Shown in pieces: positions 1 through 5,140 of a DNA stretch of 6,506 bases. A program made the position numbers and the translations under genes. Position 1 is the first letter of the stretch, and each line of letters opens with the position of its first letter. The notes under the pieces are model-generated. The model saw nothing but the letters and a program-made list of their open reading frames with translations. It ran no database searches and was not told where the DNA came from. This stretch comes from an uncultured Paracoccaceae bacterium (lineage in GTDB: Bacteria > Pseudomonadota > Alphaproteobacteria > Rhodobacterales > Rhodobacteraceae), in contig CALESR010000128.1 of NCBI GenBank assembly GCA_937907485.1, forward strand, positions 1 to 6,506, given 5' to 3'.

Positions 1-219
1 CAGCCGCGCGCACAGCACCGCTACCCCTGCGACCTCGGCCGCTGCCTCGGGCCGCAACCCGTGATCCACGCTCACCGCCGCCACCCGGCCCGGCCCCAGT
101 GCCTCGACCGCCAGCACCAGCGCGGCCACCGAATCGCCGCCGCCCGAAACCGCCACGCCGACCCGCGCAACCCCCTCGCAGGCCGCTCGCAGACATGCCA
201 ATGGCGCGGGACCACTCAC
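1..219 (-). CDS. tilS: tRNA(Ile)-lysidine synthetase TilS, N-terminal part (cut by window edge)
   Basis: The 73 visible residues are the start of TilS, the cytoplasmic ATP-dependent enzyme that converts C34 of the CAU-anticodon tRNA-Ile2 to lysidine so that it reads AUA. The sequence shows the PP-loop ATP-pyrophosphatase signature SGGGDS at about residues 25-30, inside VGVAVSGGGDSVAAL, and the strand VAAVSVDHGLRPEA that follows in this family. The remainder of the protein lies outside the window. The chosen start is GTG at 219. It leaves about 24 residues before the P-loop, as is usual, and I found no ATG, GTG or TTG in frame over the roughly 45 nt upstream. The Shine-Dalgarno is weak, being only a G-rich stretch. 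It follows pal after 100 nt, matching the pal-tilS neighbourhood common in alphaproteobacteria, but without an intervening cpoB. Confidence 0.9.
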   Translation of the reverse strand, partial: MSGPAPLACLRAACEGVARVGVAVSGGGDSVAALVLAVEALGPGRVAAVSVDHGLRPEAAAEVAGVAVLCARL

Positions 220-231
220 GACCCCGCCCCG

Positions 232-278
232 TCTTTGTTCTGCAAATATCCTCGGAGGGTGAATTCGCCGCAGGCGAA
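232..278 (-). repeat. Rhodobacterales-type intergenic motif with small hairpin
   Basis: Read on the minus strand, a perfect 6-bp stem TTCGCC-TGC-GGCGAA (278-264) is followed by CCTCCGAGGATATTTGCAG and then AACAAAGA. From memory, very similar strings (a small Gly/Cys-codon-like hairpin, then GGATATTTG, then an A-rich end) recur in many spacers of Rhodobacter, Paracoccus and Ruegeria genomes. That is recollection, not a search. It ends 13 nt before the tilS start, so it could contribute to the tilS leader or be a dispersed spacer element. Function unknown. Confidence 0.45.
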
Positions 279-279
279 G

Positions 280-300
280 AGGGGGGCAGACGGCCCCCCT
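280..300 (-). terminator. Strong GC hairpin downstream of pal, possible terminator or 3'-end stabiliser
   Basis: On the minus strand AGGGGGGC-CGTCT-GCCCCCCT forms a perfect 8-bp, almost pure G-C stem with a 5-nt loop, starting about 20 nt after the pal stop codon. It is followed by CTTCGCC rather than a U-tract, and a second small hairpin begins 2 nt later. It could end or protect the tol-pal mRNA. Without a U-run an intrinsic terminator is not certain. Confidence 0.5.
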
Positions 301-319
301 GTCTGTTTCCCCGTCAGAC

Positions 320-823
320 TCAGCGCGACACCGCCGTCACAGCGCGCCGGTTCAGATCCCAGCAACGCTGCTCGGCGCAGACCTCGACCGGGCGCTCCTT
401 GCCATAACTCACCGTGTTGATGCGGCCTGCGCTGACCCCTTCGGCGATCAGGAACTGCTGCACCCGAGCCGCCCGCCGCGCACCCAGTGCGATGTTGTAT
501 TCTCGCGTGCCACGTTCGTCGGCATGGCCTTCGATCAGGATGCGGTACTCGGGATAGCGGTTCAGCCAAACCGCCTGCGTGCGCAGAATCGTTTGCCCCA
601 TCGGCGTCAAGTCGCTGGAATCGACGGTGAAATTCACGGTGTCACCTATCGTCTCGTTGAAGTAGGCGATCGAGGTCGGGTCGTTCGGATCGCCCAGTGC
701 GGTCGAGCTGATGCCGCCCGCCCCCGCGCCATAGGCCGATTCATACTCGCCCTCGCGCGGGTTGTTGCACGCCGCCAGCGCCAGTGCCGCAATCAGCAGC
801 GTCGCTTTGGTGAAAAGCTTCAT
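320..823 (-). CDS. pal: Peptidoglycan-associated outer-membrane lipoprotein Pal
   Basis: This 167-aa lipoprotein of the Tol-Pal machine is anchored in the outer membrane and binds meso-diaminopimelate of peptidoglycan; it exchanges between peptidoglycan and TolB. Residues 1-18 are a type II signal peptide (basic MKLFTK, then a hydrophobic core) ending in the lipobox LAAC, so Cys19 should be acylated. A short linker is followed by an OmpA-like domain from about residue 60. The motif GHADERGTREYNIALGARRA carries Asp102 and Arg117, spaced 15 residues apart like the peptidoglycan-binding pair of OmpA. Cys149 and Cys154 flank the segment before NRRAV and could pair. ATG 823 is chosen because AAGGA lies 8 nt upstream (832-836) and it starts the signal peptide; starts at 862 or 904 would add a charged leader. 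It lies 99 nt after tolB. Confidence 0.96.
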   Translation of the reverse strand: MKLFTKATLLIAALALAACNNPREGEYESAYGAGAGGISSTALGDPNDPTSIAYFNETIGDTVNFTVDSSDLTPMGQTILRTQAVWLNRYPEYRILIEGHADERGTREYNIALGARRAARVQQFLIAEGVSAGRINTVSYGKERPVEVCAEQRCWDLNRRAVTAVSR

Positions 824-831
824 GGTTCTTG

Positions 832-836
832 TCCTT
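832..836 (-). promoter_or_regulatory. Shine-Dalgarno of pal
   Basis: AAGGA on the minus strand lies 8 nt before the ATG at 823. It decides the pal start against in-frame ATGs at 862 and 904. Confidence 0.7.
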
Positions 837-860
837 GTTGTTCTGTCCTGCCCGACTGAC

Positions 861-869
861 ATCTTACCA
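861..869 (-). promoter_or_regulatory. Candidate extended -10 promoter for pal
   Basis: In the 99-nt tolB-pal gap the minus strand reads TGGTAAGAT, an extended -10 (TGn plus TAAGAT, 4 of 6 matches to TATAAT). No good -35 is found 17 nt upstream (TTCCCC). Initiation here would give a leader of about 30 nt containing the pal Shine-Dalgarno. A separate pal promoter is plausible because the gap is much longer than the other junctions downstream of tolQ, but the match is weak. Confidence 0.3.
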
Positions 870-922
870 GAAGCCGGGGTGCAGGGGAATCGGGGTTGCT
901 TCACGTTCGGCGGCGCGGCGCC

Positions 923-2245
923 TCAGGGCAGCAGCGGCGACCATGCCGGATCCGAGGCAGGGCCGGGCGTCGGCACACGCCGCAGGTTGCGCCCGGTGAT
1001 ATCGACCGACATCAGCGAGGGATTGCCGCCTGCCTCCTCGCGGGTGAACATGATGACGCGGCCATTTGGCGACCAGGTCGGGCCCTCGTCGAGGAAGCTC
1101 GCGGTCAGCAGCCGTTCGTTCGAGCCATCCGTGCGCATGACCCCGATGTGGAAACGGCCGTTGTGCGACTTGGTAAAGGCGATCAGATCGCCGCGCGGCG
1201 ACCAGACCGGGGTCGAATAGCGGCCCTGCCCGTGGCTGATGCGTGTCGCGGCACCGCCCTGCAGCGGCATCACATAGAGCTGTGAAGTGCCCGAGCGGTC
1301 GCTTTCGAACACCACCTGCGCCCCGTCTGGCGCGAATGAGGGCGCGGTGTCGATGGCCTCGGTCTGCGTCAACTGCCAACGCTGACCTGAACCAATGTTG
1401 AGCAGGAAGATGTCGGTTCGCCCGTCGATCGACAGCGAATAGACCACCGACCCGCCATCGGGCGAAAAGCGCGGGGCAAAGGTCATGGTTCCGGGCTGAT
1501 CGCCGATCACCTGACGGCGGCGTGTCGCCACATCCATCAGATAGATGCGCGGAAAGCCGGTCTCATAACTGGTGAACAGGATGCGGTCACCGGTCGGCGA
1601 AAAGCGCGGGGCAAAGGCCAGCGCGGTGCCGTCGGTCAGATACTGCACGTTTTCGCCGTCCTGATCCATGATCGCCACCTGCTTGCGCCGCGCATCGCGC
1701 GGGCCGCTTTCGGCGATAAAGACCACACGGCTGTCGAAATAGCCGCTCTCACCGGTCAGCCGCTGATAGACCTGATCCGAGACCCGATGCGCCATCCGGC
1801 GCCATGCGTCGGTGCTGCCGTCGAGTTGCAGCCCGTCGCCCAGTTGCTGCCCCGAGACCACATCGAACAGCCGGAACTTGACGGTGATCCGCTGGCCATC
1901 GACCCGCACCGCGCCGGTGATCAGCGCGCGGGCATTGATCGCCCGCCAGTCGGCGAACTGCACCGGAGCCTCGAAACTGGTAATCCGCCCGACATGCGCG
2001 TTGGCCGGGATCTCGCGCAAGAGCCCGGTGCCCGAGAGGTTCCCGGCAATCACCCGTGCCAGCCCGGCGGCGTATTGCCCGCCCGCCGCGTTTTCCGGCA
2101 CGAAATCCGGGATCGCATAGGGCACCGGTTCGATCACCCCTTCGGTGATCTCGATACGCAGCGGGGTCTGCGCCAGCGCCACACGGGGCGCGAGGGCAAA
2201 TCCGGCCAGCAGGCTCAGCACGGGGCGGCGGGAAAACTGGGTCAT
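923..2245 (-). CDS. tolB: Tol-Pal system periplasmic beta-propeller protein TolB
   Basis: This 440-aa periplasmic protein shuttles between Pal and the TolA C-terminal domain. Residues 1-25 are an export signal ending in ALA|Q, which puts mature Gln26 and the TolA-contacting N-terminal strand (TPLRIEITEGVIEP) at the new N-terminus. Residues of about 30-165 form the alpha/beta TolB_N domain. From about 170 a six-bladed PD40/WD40-like propeller is seen through its repeated signatures: FSPTGD (215), FSPDGG (260), FAPDGA (304), WSPRGD (348), WSPNGR (391) and a final WSPLLP at the C-terminus. Length is normal for the family. The signal contains SRRPVL and a weakly hydrophobic core, resembling a twin-arginine signal. 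The start ATG overlaps the tolA stop as ATGA, which predicts translational coupling. Confidence 0.97.
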   Translation of the reverse strand: MTQFSRRPVLSLLAGFALAPRVALAQTPLRIEITEGVIEPVPYAIPDFVPENAAGGQYAAGLARVIAGNLSGTGLLREIPANAHVGRITSFEAPVQFADWRAINARALITGAVRVDGQRITVKFRLFDVVSGQQLGDGLQLDGSTDAWRRMAHRVSDQVYQRLTGESGYFDSRVVFIAESGPRDARRKQVAIMDQDGENVQYLTDGTALAFAPRFSPTGDRILFTSYETGFPRIYLMDVATRRRQVIGDQPGTMTFAPRFSPDGGSVVYSLSIDGRTDIFLLNIGSGQRWQLTQTEAIDTAPSFAPDGAQVVFESDRSGTSQLYVMPLQGGAATRISHGQGRYSTPVWSPRGDLIAFTKSHNGRFHIGVMRTDGSNERLLTASFLDEGPTWSPNGRVIMFTREEAGGNPSLMSVDITGRNLRRVPTPGPASDPAWSPLLP

Positions 2246-3354
2246 CGGTTACTCATCCGGGCTGGATTGAAGGTGATTTCGACAAGGCGCCACTGGTCGT
2301 AAAGCTCGGCGGGCATGCCGTAGCCTTCTATGCCGCATTGCACGATGGCCTGACGGCCGGCGTCAAAGGCAGCCTGCTGCGCTGCGGCCGAGCCGCCTTG
2401 CGCGTCTGCCAACTGGATCGACTGGGCCACTGGGCGCGAGTCCTGCGTCATCTCGAAGCTGATGGTGACGATCACGCCTAGCGCCTCTTGCGACAAGAGG
2501 CCGACATTCCAGCAGGTTTCGATGTTCAGCCGCAGCGCGTCGATATCGGATTGCGCCAGTGCACCGGTTTCGCCCAAGGCGCTGGCCAGCGCCTCGGCCA
2601 GCGCATTTTCCACGGCACCGGCGCTGGGGCCTTGGGGCTCGGGCGCGACAGCGGGCTCAGGCGGTGGGGCCGGTGTCGCGGGAGCCTCGGGCGCAACTGC
2701 TGCCGTGCGCTGCGGGCGGGCACGCGGACGCAGGCTGACCTCGGGCGCGGTGGCGGTGCGCCGCACTGGTTCGGTCTCGCTGATCTGCGTGGCCTCGGTC
2801 ACCGTCTCGGTCGCGGCGGCCTCGCGCTGGGTGGCTTCGGTTTCCTCCGGGGCGGTGATGATCGTCGCGGCATCAGGCGCCACTGCCGCCTGATCGCGTG
2901 GCGCAATGGTCACCGTTGGGTCGGGCGTCGGCGCGGCCTCGGGCGCGACGCGCTCGGACGGGCGCTGAACCGGCCGCAGACTGGCCTCGGGCGTGGTATT
3001 GGGTGCGATAACCGCGGCTTGTGGGCGCTCGGAAACCGGCTCGGGTGGCGGCAGAGGCGCAGGAGGCGTTATTGGCGCAGGAGGCGTCAACAGCTGCGGC
3101 GGTCGAATGGCCTCGGGCGGGGTCACCGGTCGCTCCGGCGGGGCAGCAGCAGGCGGCAGCGGATTCATCAGTTCGGCAAAATCCTGCGCCGAGATGATCG
3201 ACACCTCGGTTGCCTCGGGCAGCATCGGCTCATCGGGCGCCTGAAACAGGTCGAACACCAGCACCCACAGCACCAAGGCGCCATGCAGGGCCAGCGAGGC
3301 TTTTTGCCCCGTGTTCAACCCGGTGTTTCCCAGCATCTGAATCGCCTGCGCCAT
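2242..3354 (-). CDS. tolA: Tol-Pal inner-membrane spanning protein TolA (TonB-like)
   Basis: This 370-aa protein links the TolQ-TolR motor to TolB-Pal at the outer membrane. A short cytoplasmic N-terminus is followed by one membrane segment at about residues 19-38 (SLALHGALVLWVLVFDLF). Residues of about 63-245 form a Pro/Ala/Glu-rich periplasmic spacer in place of the Lys/Ala helical domain II of enterobacterial TolA. The C-terminal TolA/TonB-type domain runs from about 268 (DIDALRLNIETCW) to 364, with Cys281 and Cys340 likely forming the domain III disulfide. The spacer contains tandem TPPAP(I/L) at 90-101 and two copies of PE(A/V)SLRPxxRP (122-132 and 204-214). The start ATG lies 6 nt after the tolR stop, and AAGG overlapping that stop serves as ribosome site. 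The low-complexity middle makes TolA weak in full-length similarity searches, but context and both end domains are clear. Confidence 0.94.
   Translation of the reverse strand: MAQAIQMLGNTGLNTGQKASLALHGALVLWVLVFDLFQAPDEPMLPEATEVSIISAQDFAELMNPLPPAAAPPERPVTPPEAIRPPQLLTPPAPITPPAPLPPPEPVSERPQAAVIAPNTTPEASLRPVQRPSERVAPEAAPTPDPTVTIAPRDQAAVAPDAATIITAPEETEATQREAAATETVTEATQISETEPVRRTATAPEVSLRPRARPQRTAAVAPEAPATPAPPPEPAVAPEPQGPSAGAVENALAEALASALGETGALAQSDIDALRLNIETCWNVGLLSQEALGVIVTISFEMTQDSRPVAQSIQLADAQGGSAAAQQAAFDAGRQAIVQCGIEGYGMPAELYDQWRLVEITFNPARMSNR
2713..2745 (-). repeat. tolA internal repeat, second SLRPxxRP copy
   Basis: Encodes TolA residues 204-214 (PEVSLRPRARP). It matches the copy encoded at 2959-2991 (PEASLRPVQRP), about 82 codons apart in the Pro-rich spacer. 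It is a protein-level repeat; the role is unknown. Confidence 0.6.
2959..2991 (-). repeat. tolA internal repeat, first SLRPxxRP copy
   Basis: Encodes TolA residues 122-132 (PEASLRPVQRP), partner of the copy at 2713-2745. SLRPxxRP-type blocks recur, from memory, in envelope proteins of Rhodobacterales with Pro-rich linkers. Confidence 0.6.
3052..3087 (-). repeat. Tandem 18-nt repeat in tolA (TPPAP hexapeptides)
   Basis: Two adjacent 18-nt units share an identical 14-nt core (plus-strand GGCGCAGGAGGCGT at 3056-3069 and 3074-3087) and encode TPPAPI then TPPAPL, TolA residues 90-101. Near-identity at nucleotide level suggests a recent slippage duplication, so copy number could vary between strains. 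Confidence 0.65.
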
Positions 3355-3360
3355 GTCGCC

Positions 3361-3837
3361 TTACCGACCCGCCTGCGCCCCGAAAGACGGGCCACCCGTA
3401 TCGGTGACCAGCCCGATATTGTTGAACCCGGCCGCGTTCAGCGCGCCCATCACCTGCACCACTTGCGCATAGGGAATCGCCCCGTCCGCGCGCAGGAACA
3501 CCCGGTTGTTTGACCGCTCGGCGGCGATGGCCTGCAGCCGGGGGATCAATTCGTCAGCCGGAACCTCGGTGGTCATCAGCGCCAGACCGCCATCAGCGGT
3601 CAGTGTGATGGTCAGCGGCTCCTCCTGCTCGGATGGCAGCGCTGCCGCCGCGGTTCGCGGCAGTTCCACAGGAACGCCCACCGTCAGCATCGGCGCGGCG
3701 ACCATGAAGATCACCAGCAGAACCAGCATCACGTCCACCATCGGTGTGACGTTGATCTCGGACATCTTGGCCGCATGACCGCGCCGACGTCGGCGCGTGC
3801 CGGAACCACCTTGCCTGCGGATTGCCTGCGCGCCCAT
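3361..3837 (-). CDS. tolR: Tol-Pal motor protein TolR (ExbD/TolR family)
   Basis: This 158-aa inner-membrane protein is the ion-channel partner of TolQ. One membrane segment at about residues 33-52 begins with INVTPMVDVMLVLLVIFMV, in which Asp35 corresponds to the essential proton-carrying aspartate of the family. The periplasmic domain follows, with the conserved end RADGAIPYAQVVQVMGALNAAG(F)NNIGLVT at about 116-145. The cytoplasmic N-terminus is long and very basic (RRQGGSGTRRRRRG, about 7-20), in line with the positive-inside rule. The ATG at 3837 lies one nt after the tolQ stop (TGAGATG), giving translational coupling. The longer start at 3894 is rejected because its first 19 residues would overlap tolQ out of frame. 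Confidence 0.96.
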   Translation of the reverse strand: MGAQAIRRQGGSGTRRRRRGHAAKMSEINVTPMVDVMLVLLVIFMVAAPMLTVGVPVELPRTAAAALPSEQEEPLTITLTADGGLALMTTEVPADELIPRLQAIAAERSNNRVFLRADGAIPYAQVVQVMGALNAAGFNNIGLVTDTGGPSFGAQAGR

Positions 3838-3838
3838 C

Positions 3839-4534
3839 TCAGCCGTCCAGATTGCGCGACAAGAGCGTTCCGAATTCATCGGCGAACTGCTCATAGCCCG
3901 AGCCGATGGTGTCGGAATCGTCGCTCAGCTTGTTGTAGAAGATCGTCGCGGGGATCGCAGCCAGCAGGCCCAGACCCGTCGCCAGCAGCGCCTCGGCGAT
4001 GCCCGGCGCCACCACGGCGAGGTTGGTCGACTGGGCCAAGGCGATCTCCTCGAACGCGTGCTTGATGCCCCAGACCGTGCCAAAAAGCCCGATGAACGGG
4101 CTGGCCGACCCGACCGAGGCGAGGAACGTCAGCCCGCCGTTCAACTCGCGCGCCTCGCGGTCGATGGCGACATCCATGCTGCGATCAATGCGCTGCGCGG
4201 CACCGGCGATCAGCCCGCCGTCCTGCCGGTGCGAACGCTGCCACTCGGCCATCCCAGCGGCGAAAACCCGTGCCGGACCGCTGGCGGGCACATTGCCGAT
4301 GCGGGCGTAGAGTTCATCTAGCGGCTCACCCGACCAGAAGGCCGCATCAAACGCCGCCGCCTGAACACGGGCGCGGCGGAACACCAGATGCTTCTGGATG
4401 ATGATGCCCCAAGACCAGATCGAGGCGGCGATCAGCAGGATCATCACCAGCTTGACGGTCAAGGTAGCCCGCAAAAACAATGCGATGAGCGAAAAATCGA
4501 TGTCGCTGGCGTGCGCCAGAGGGGTCGGATCCAT
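3839..4534 (-). CDS. tolQ: Tol-Pal motor protein TolQ (MotA/TolQ/ExbB family)
   Basis: This 231-aa polytopic inner-membrane protein forms the proton-driven motor with TolR and energises TolA. Three membrane segments are visible: about residues 26-47, 134-156 and 171-199, with the large cytoplasmic loop between the first two. The family signatures are ASPFIGLFGTVWGI (144-156), with Thr153 lining the channel, and PGIAEALLATGLGLLAAIP (177-195), with Thr186 as the second conserved polar residue. Length is typical. ATG 4534 has AGGA about 11 nt upstream. It is the first gene of the tight tolQRAB run and follows a 105-nt spacer after ybgC that contains a good sigma70-like promoter, so it probably begins its own transcript. 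Confidence 0.97.
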   Translation of the reverse strand: MDPTPLAHASDIDFSLIALFLRATLTVKLVMILLIAASIWSWGIIIQKHLVFRRARVQAAAFDAAFWSGEPLDELYARIGNVPASGPARVFAAGMAEWQRSHRQDGGLIAGAAQRIDRSMDVAIDREARELNGGLTFLASVGSASPFIGLFGTVWGIKHAFEEIALAQSTNLAVVAPGIAEALLATGLGLLAAIPATIFYNKLSDDSDTIGSGYEQFADEFGTLLSRNLDG

Positions 4535-4594
4535 GGGTCTGCGTATCCTGCTCAGGGACGGGTCGGTTCGTGATGACCAACCTCATTTGCGGCG

Positions 4595-4623
4595 ATTCTA
4601 CCTGCTTTCCAAGACAAAGCCAA
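4595..4623 (-). promoter_or_regulatory. Predicted sigma70-type promoter of tolQRAB
   Basis: On the minus strand TTGGCT (4623-4618, 4 of 6 to TTGACA) and TAGAAT (4600-4595, 5 of 6 to TATAAT) are separated by exactly 17 nt. Initiation would be expected near 4588-4590, giving a leader of roughly 55 nt before the tolQ ATG. This is the best promoter match I found in the window and sits in the ybgC-tolQ gap. The -35 shares bases with an inverted repeat at 4621-4639. Confidence 0.6.
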
Positions 4624-4639
4624 TCGAACCACGCGATTG
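4621..4639 (-). repeat. Inverted repeat directly after ybgC stop, overlapping the tolQ -35
   Basis: CAATCG-(7 nt)-CGATTG is a perfect 6-bp dyad that begins on the base after the ybgC stop codon. On the minus strand it is followed by GCTTTGTCTT, so as RNA it could be a weak 3' hairpin for ybgC. As DNA its last three bases overlap the -35 at 4618-4623, so it could be an operator. The two readings cannot be separated from sequence. Confidence 0.45.
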
Positions 4640-5029
4640 TTACAGCTTTCCGCCGATCTGTTTCAGTTCCGGCGGCAAACGGCGCGGACGGCCATCAGTG
4701 GACACCGCCACCAGTGTCACCACTGCGCGAAACAATACGGCCTCGCCGCGTCGCACCTCCTGGTGCAGAGTAAGGCGCGCGGGGGTCTGCTTGGCTGGAG
4801 TCGTCCGCACCTCCAGCCGGTCATCCAGCCGTGCGGGGGCAAGGAAATCCGCCTCGATCCGGTGGACGGCAAAGACCGTCCCGGCGGCGCGCAGGGCGTT
4901 CTGGTCAACCCCCACCTGCCGCACCCAGTCCGAGCGGGCCCGCTCGACGAACTTCAGGTAATTCGCGTGATAGACGAACCCCGAGAGGTCGGTGTCTTCG
5001 TAGAAAACAGTGAGCGGGAAGAGGTGCAT
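4640..5029 (-). CDS. ybgC: Tol-Pal-associated acyl-CoA thioesterase YbgC (hotdog fold)
   Basis: This 129-aa cytoplasmic hotdog-fold thioesterase belongs to the 4HBT/YbgC family, which hydrolyses acyl-CoA or acyl-ACP and is the usual companion of tol-pal genes; in E. coli it has been linked to phospholipid-synthesis enzymes. The N-terminal signature FYEDTDLSGFVYHANYLKF (residues 9-27) holds the catalytic aspartate, Asp14, followed by the VYHANYL helix start and ERARSDW. Length is normal for the family. The ATG at 5029 places the signature at the usual distance from the N-terminus. No Shine-Dalgarno precedes it, and a -10-like TTTAAT ends 8 nt before the ATG, which suggests a leaderless mRNA. 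It lies 111 nt after the uncharacterised gene and 105 nt before tolQ. Confidence 0.95.
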   Translation of the reverse strand: MHLFPLTVFYEDTDLSGFVYHANYLKFVERARSDWVRQVGVDQNALRAAGTVFAVHRIEADFLAPARLDDRLEVRTTPAKQTPARLTLHQEVRRGEAVLFRAVVTLVAVSTDGRPRRLPPELKQIGGKL

Positions 5030-5037
5030 GGGGCGAG

Positions 5038-5064
5038 ATTAAAGGCGTTGGGGGTTTGGGTCCA
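5038..5064 (-). promoter_or_regulatory. Candidate promoter of ybgC, possibly leaderless
   Basis: TTTAAT (5043-5038; 5 of 6 to TATAAT) leaves an 8-nt discriminator before the A of the ybgC ATG at 5029. A poor -35 (TGGACC, 5064-5059) sits at a short 15-nt spacing. If used, transcription would begin at or next to the start codon. The missing ribosome-binding site fits this, but the -35 is weak. Confidence 0.35.
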
Positions 5065-5109
5065 GCGGGAACCCTCTCGGCGGCTTGCAGTCCATCCTCG
5101 GCCGCGTAG

Positions 5110-5129
5110 GGTGCGTGCTCGCACGCACC
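5110..5129. repeat. Perfect 8-bp inverted repeat between the uncharacterised gene and ybgC
   Basis: GGTGCGTG-CTCG-CACGCACC forms a perfect 8-bp stem with a 4-nt loop, starting 11 nt past the stop codon of the uncharacterised gene. No U-tract follows on the minus strand (CTACGC follows), so it is not a textbook terminator. From memory, strings such as TAGGGTGCGTG...CACGCACC occur as dispersed spacer elements in Rhodobacterales genomes. It could act as a 3'-end structure for the MATE operon. Confidence 0.5.
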
Positions 5130-5140
5130 TTTGCTATCTC

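Noticed and set aside
216..569. 117-aa minus-strand open frame across the pal end and the pal-tilS gap (possible small cpoB remnant)
   Set aside because: It has no signal peptide, TPR or coiled-coil features, mostly overlaps pal in another frame, and runs through the hairpins.
824..904. Longer Pal starting at 904 or 862
   Set aside because: It would put a charged leader before the lipoprotein signal peptide, whereas ATG 823 has AAGGA at good spacing.
2488..3513. 341-aa open frame on the plus strand
   Set aside because: It lies antisense over tolA and tolR, is full of Arg/Gly low-complexity sequence and has no recognisable domain. High G+C frames opposite Pro/Ala-rich genes stay open by chance.
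3838..3894. Longer TolR starting at 3894
   Set aside because: The 19 extra residues overlap the end of tolQ out of frame and are not family-like; TGAGATG coupling supports 3837.
5050..5069. G-runs on the plus strand that might form a G-quadruplex upstream of ybgC
   Set aside because: Only three tracts of three or more Gs are present, so a canonical four-tract quadruplex is not supported.
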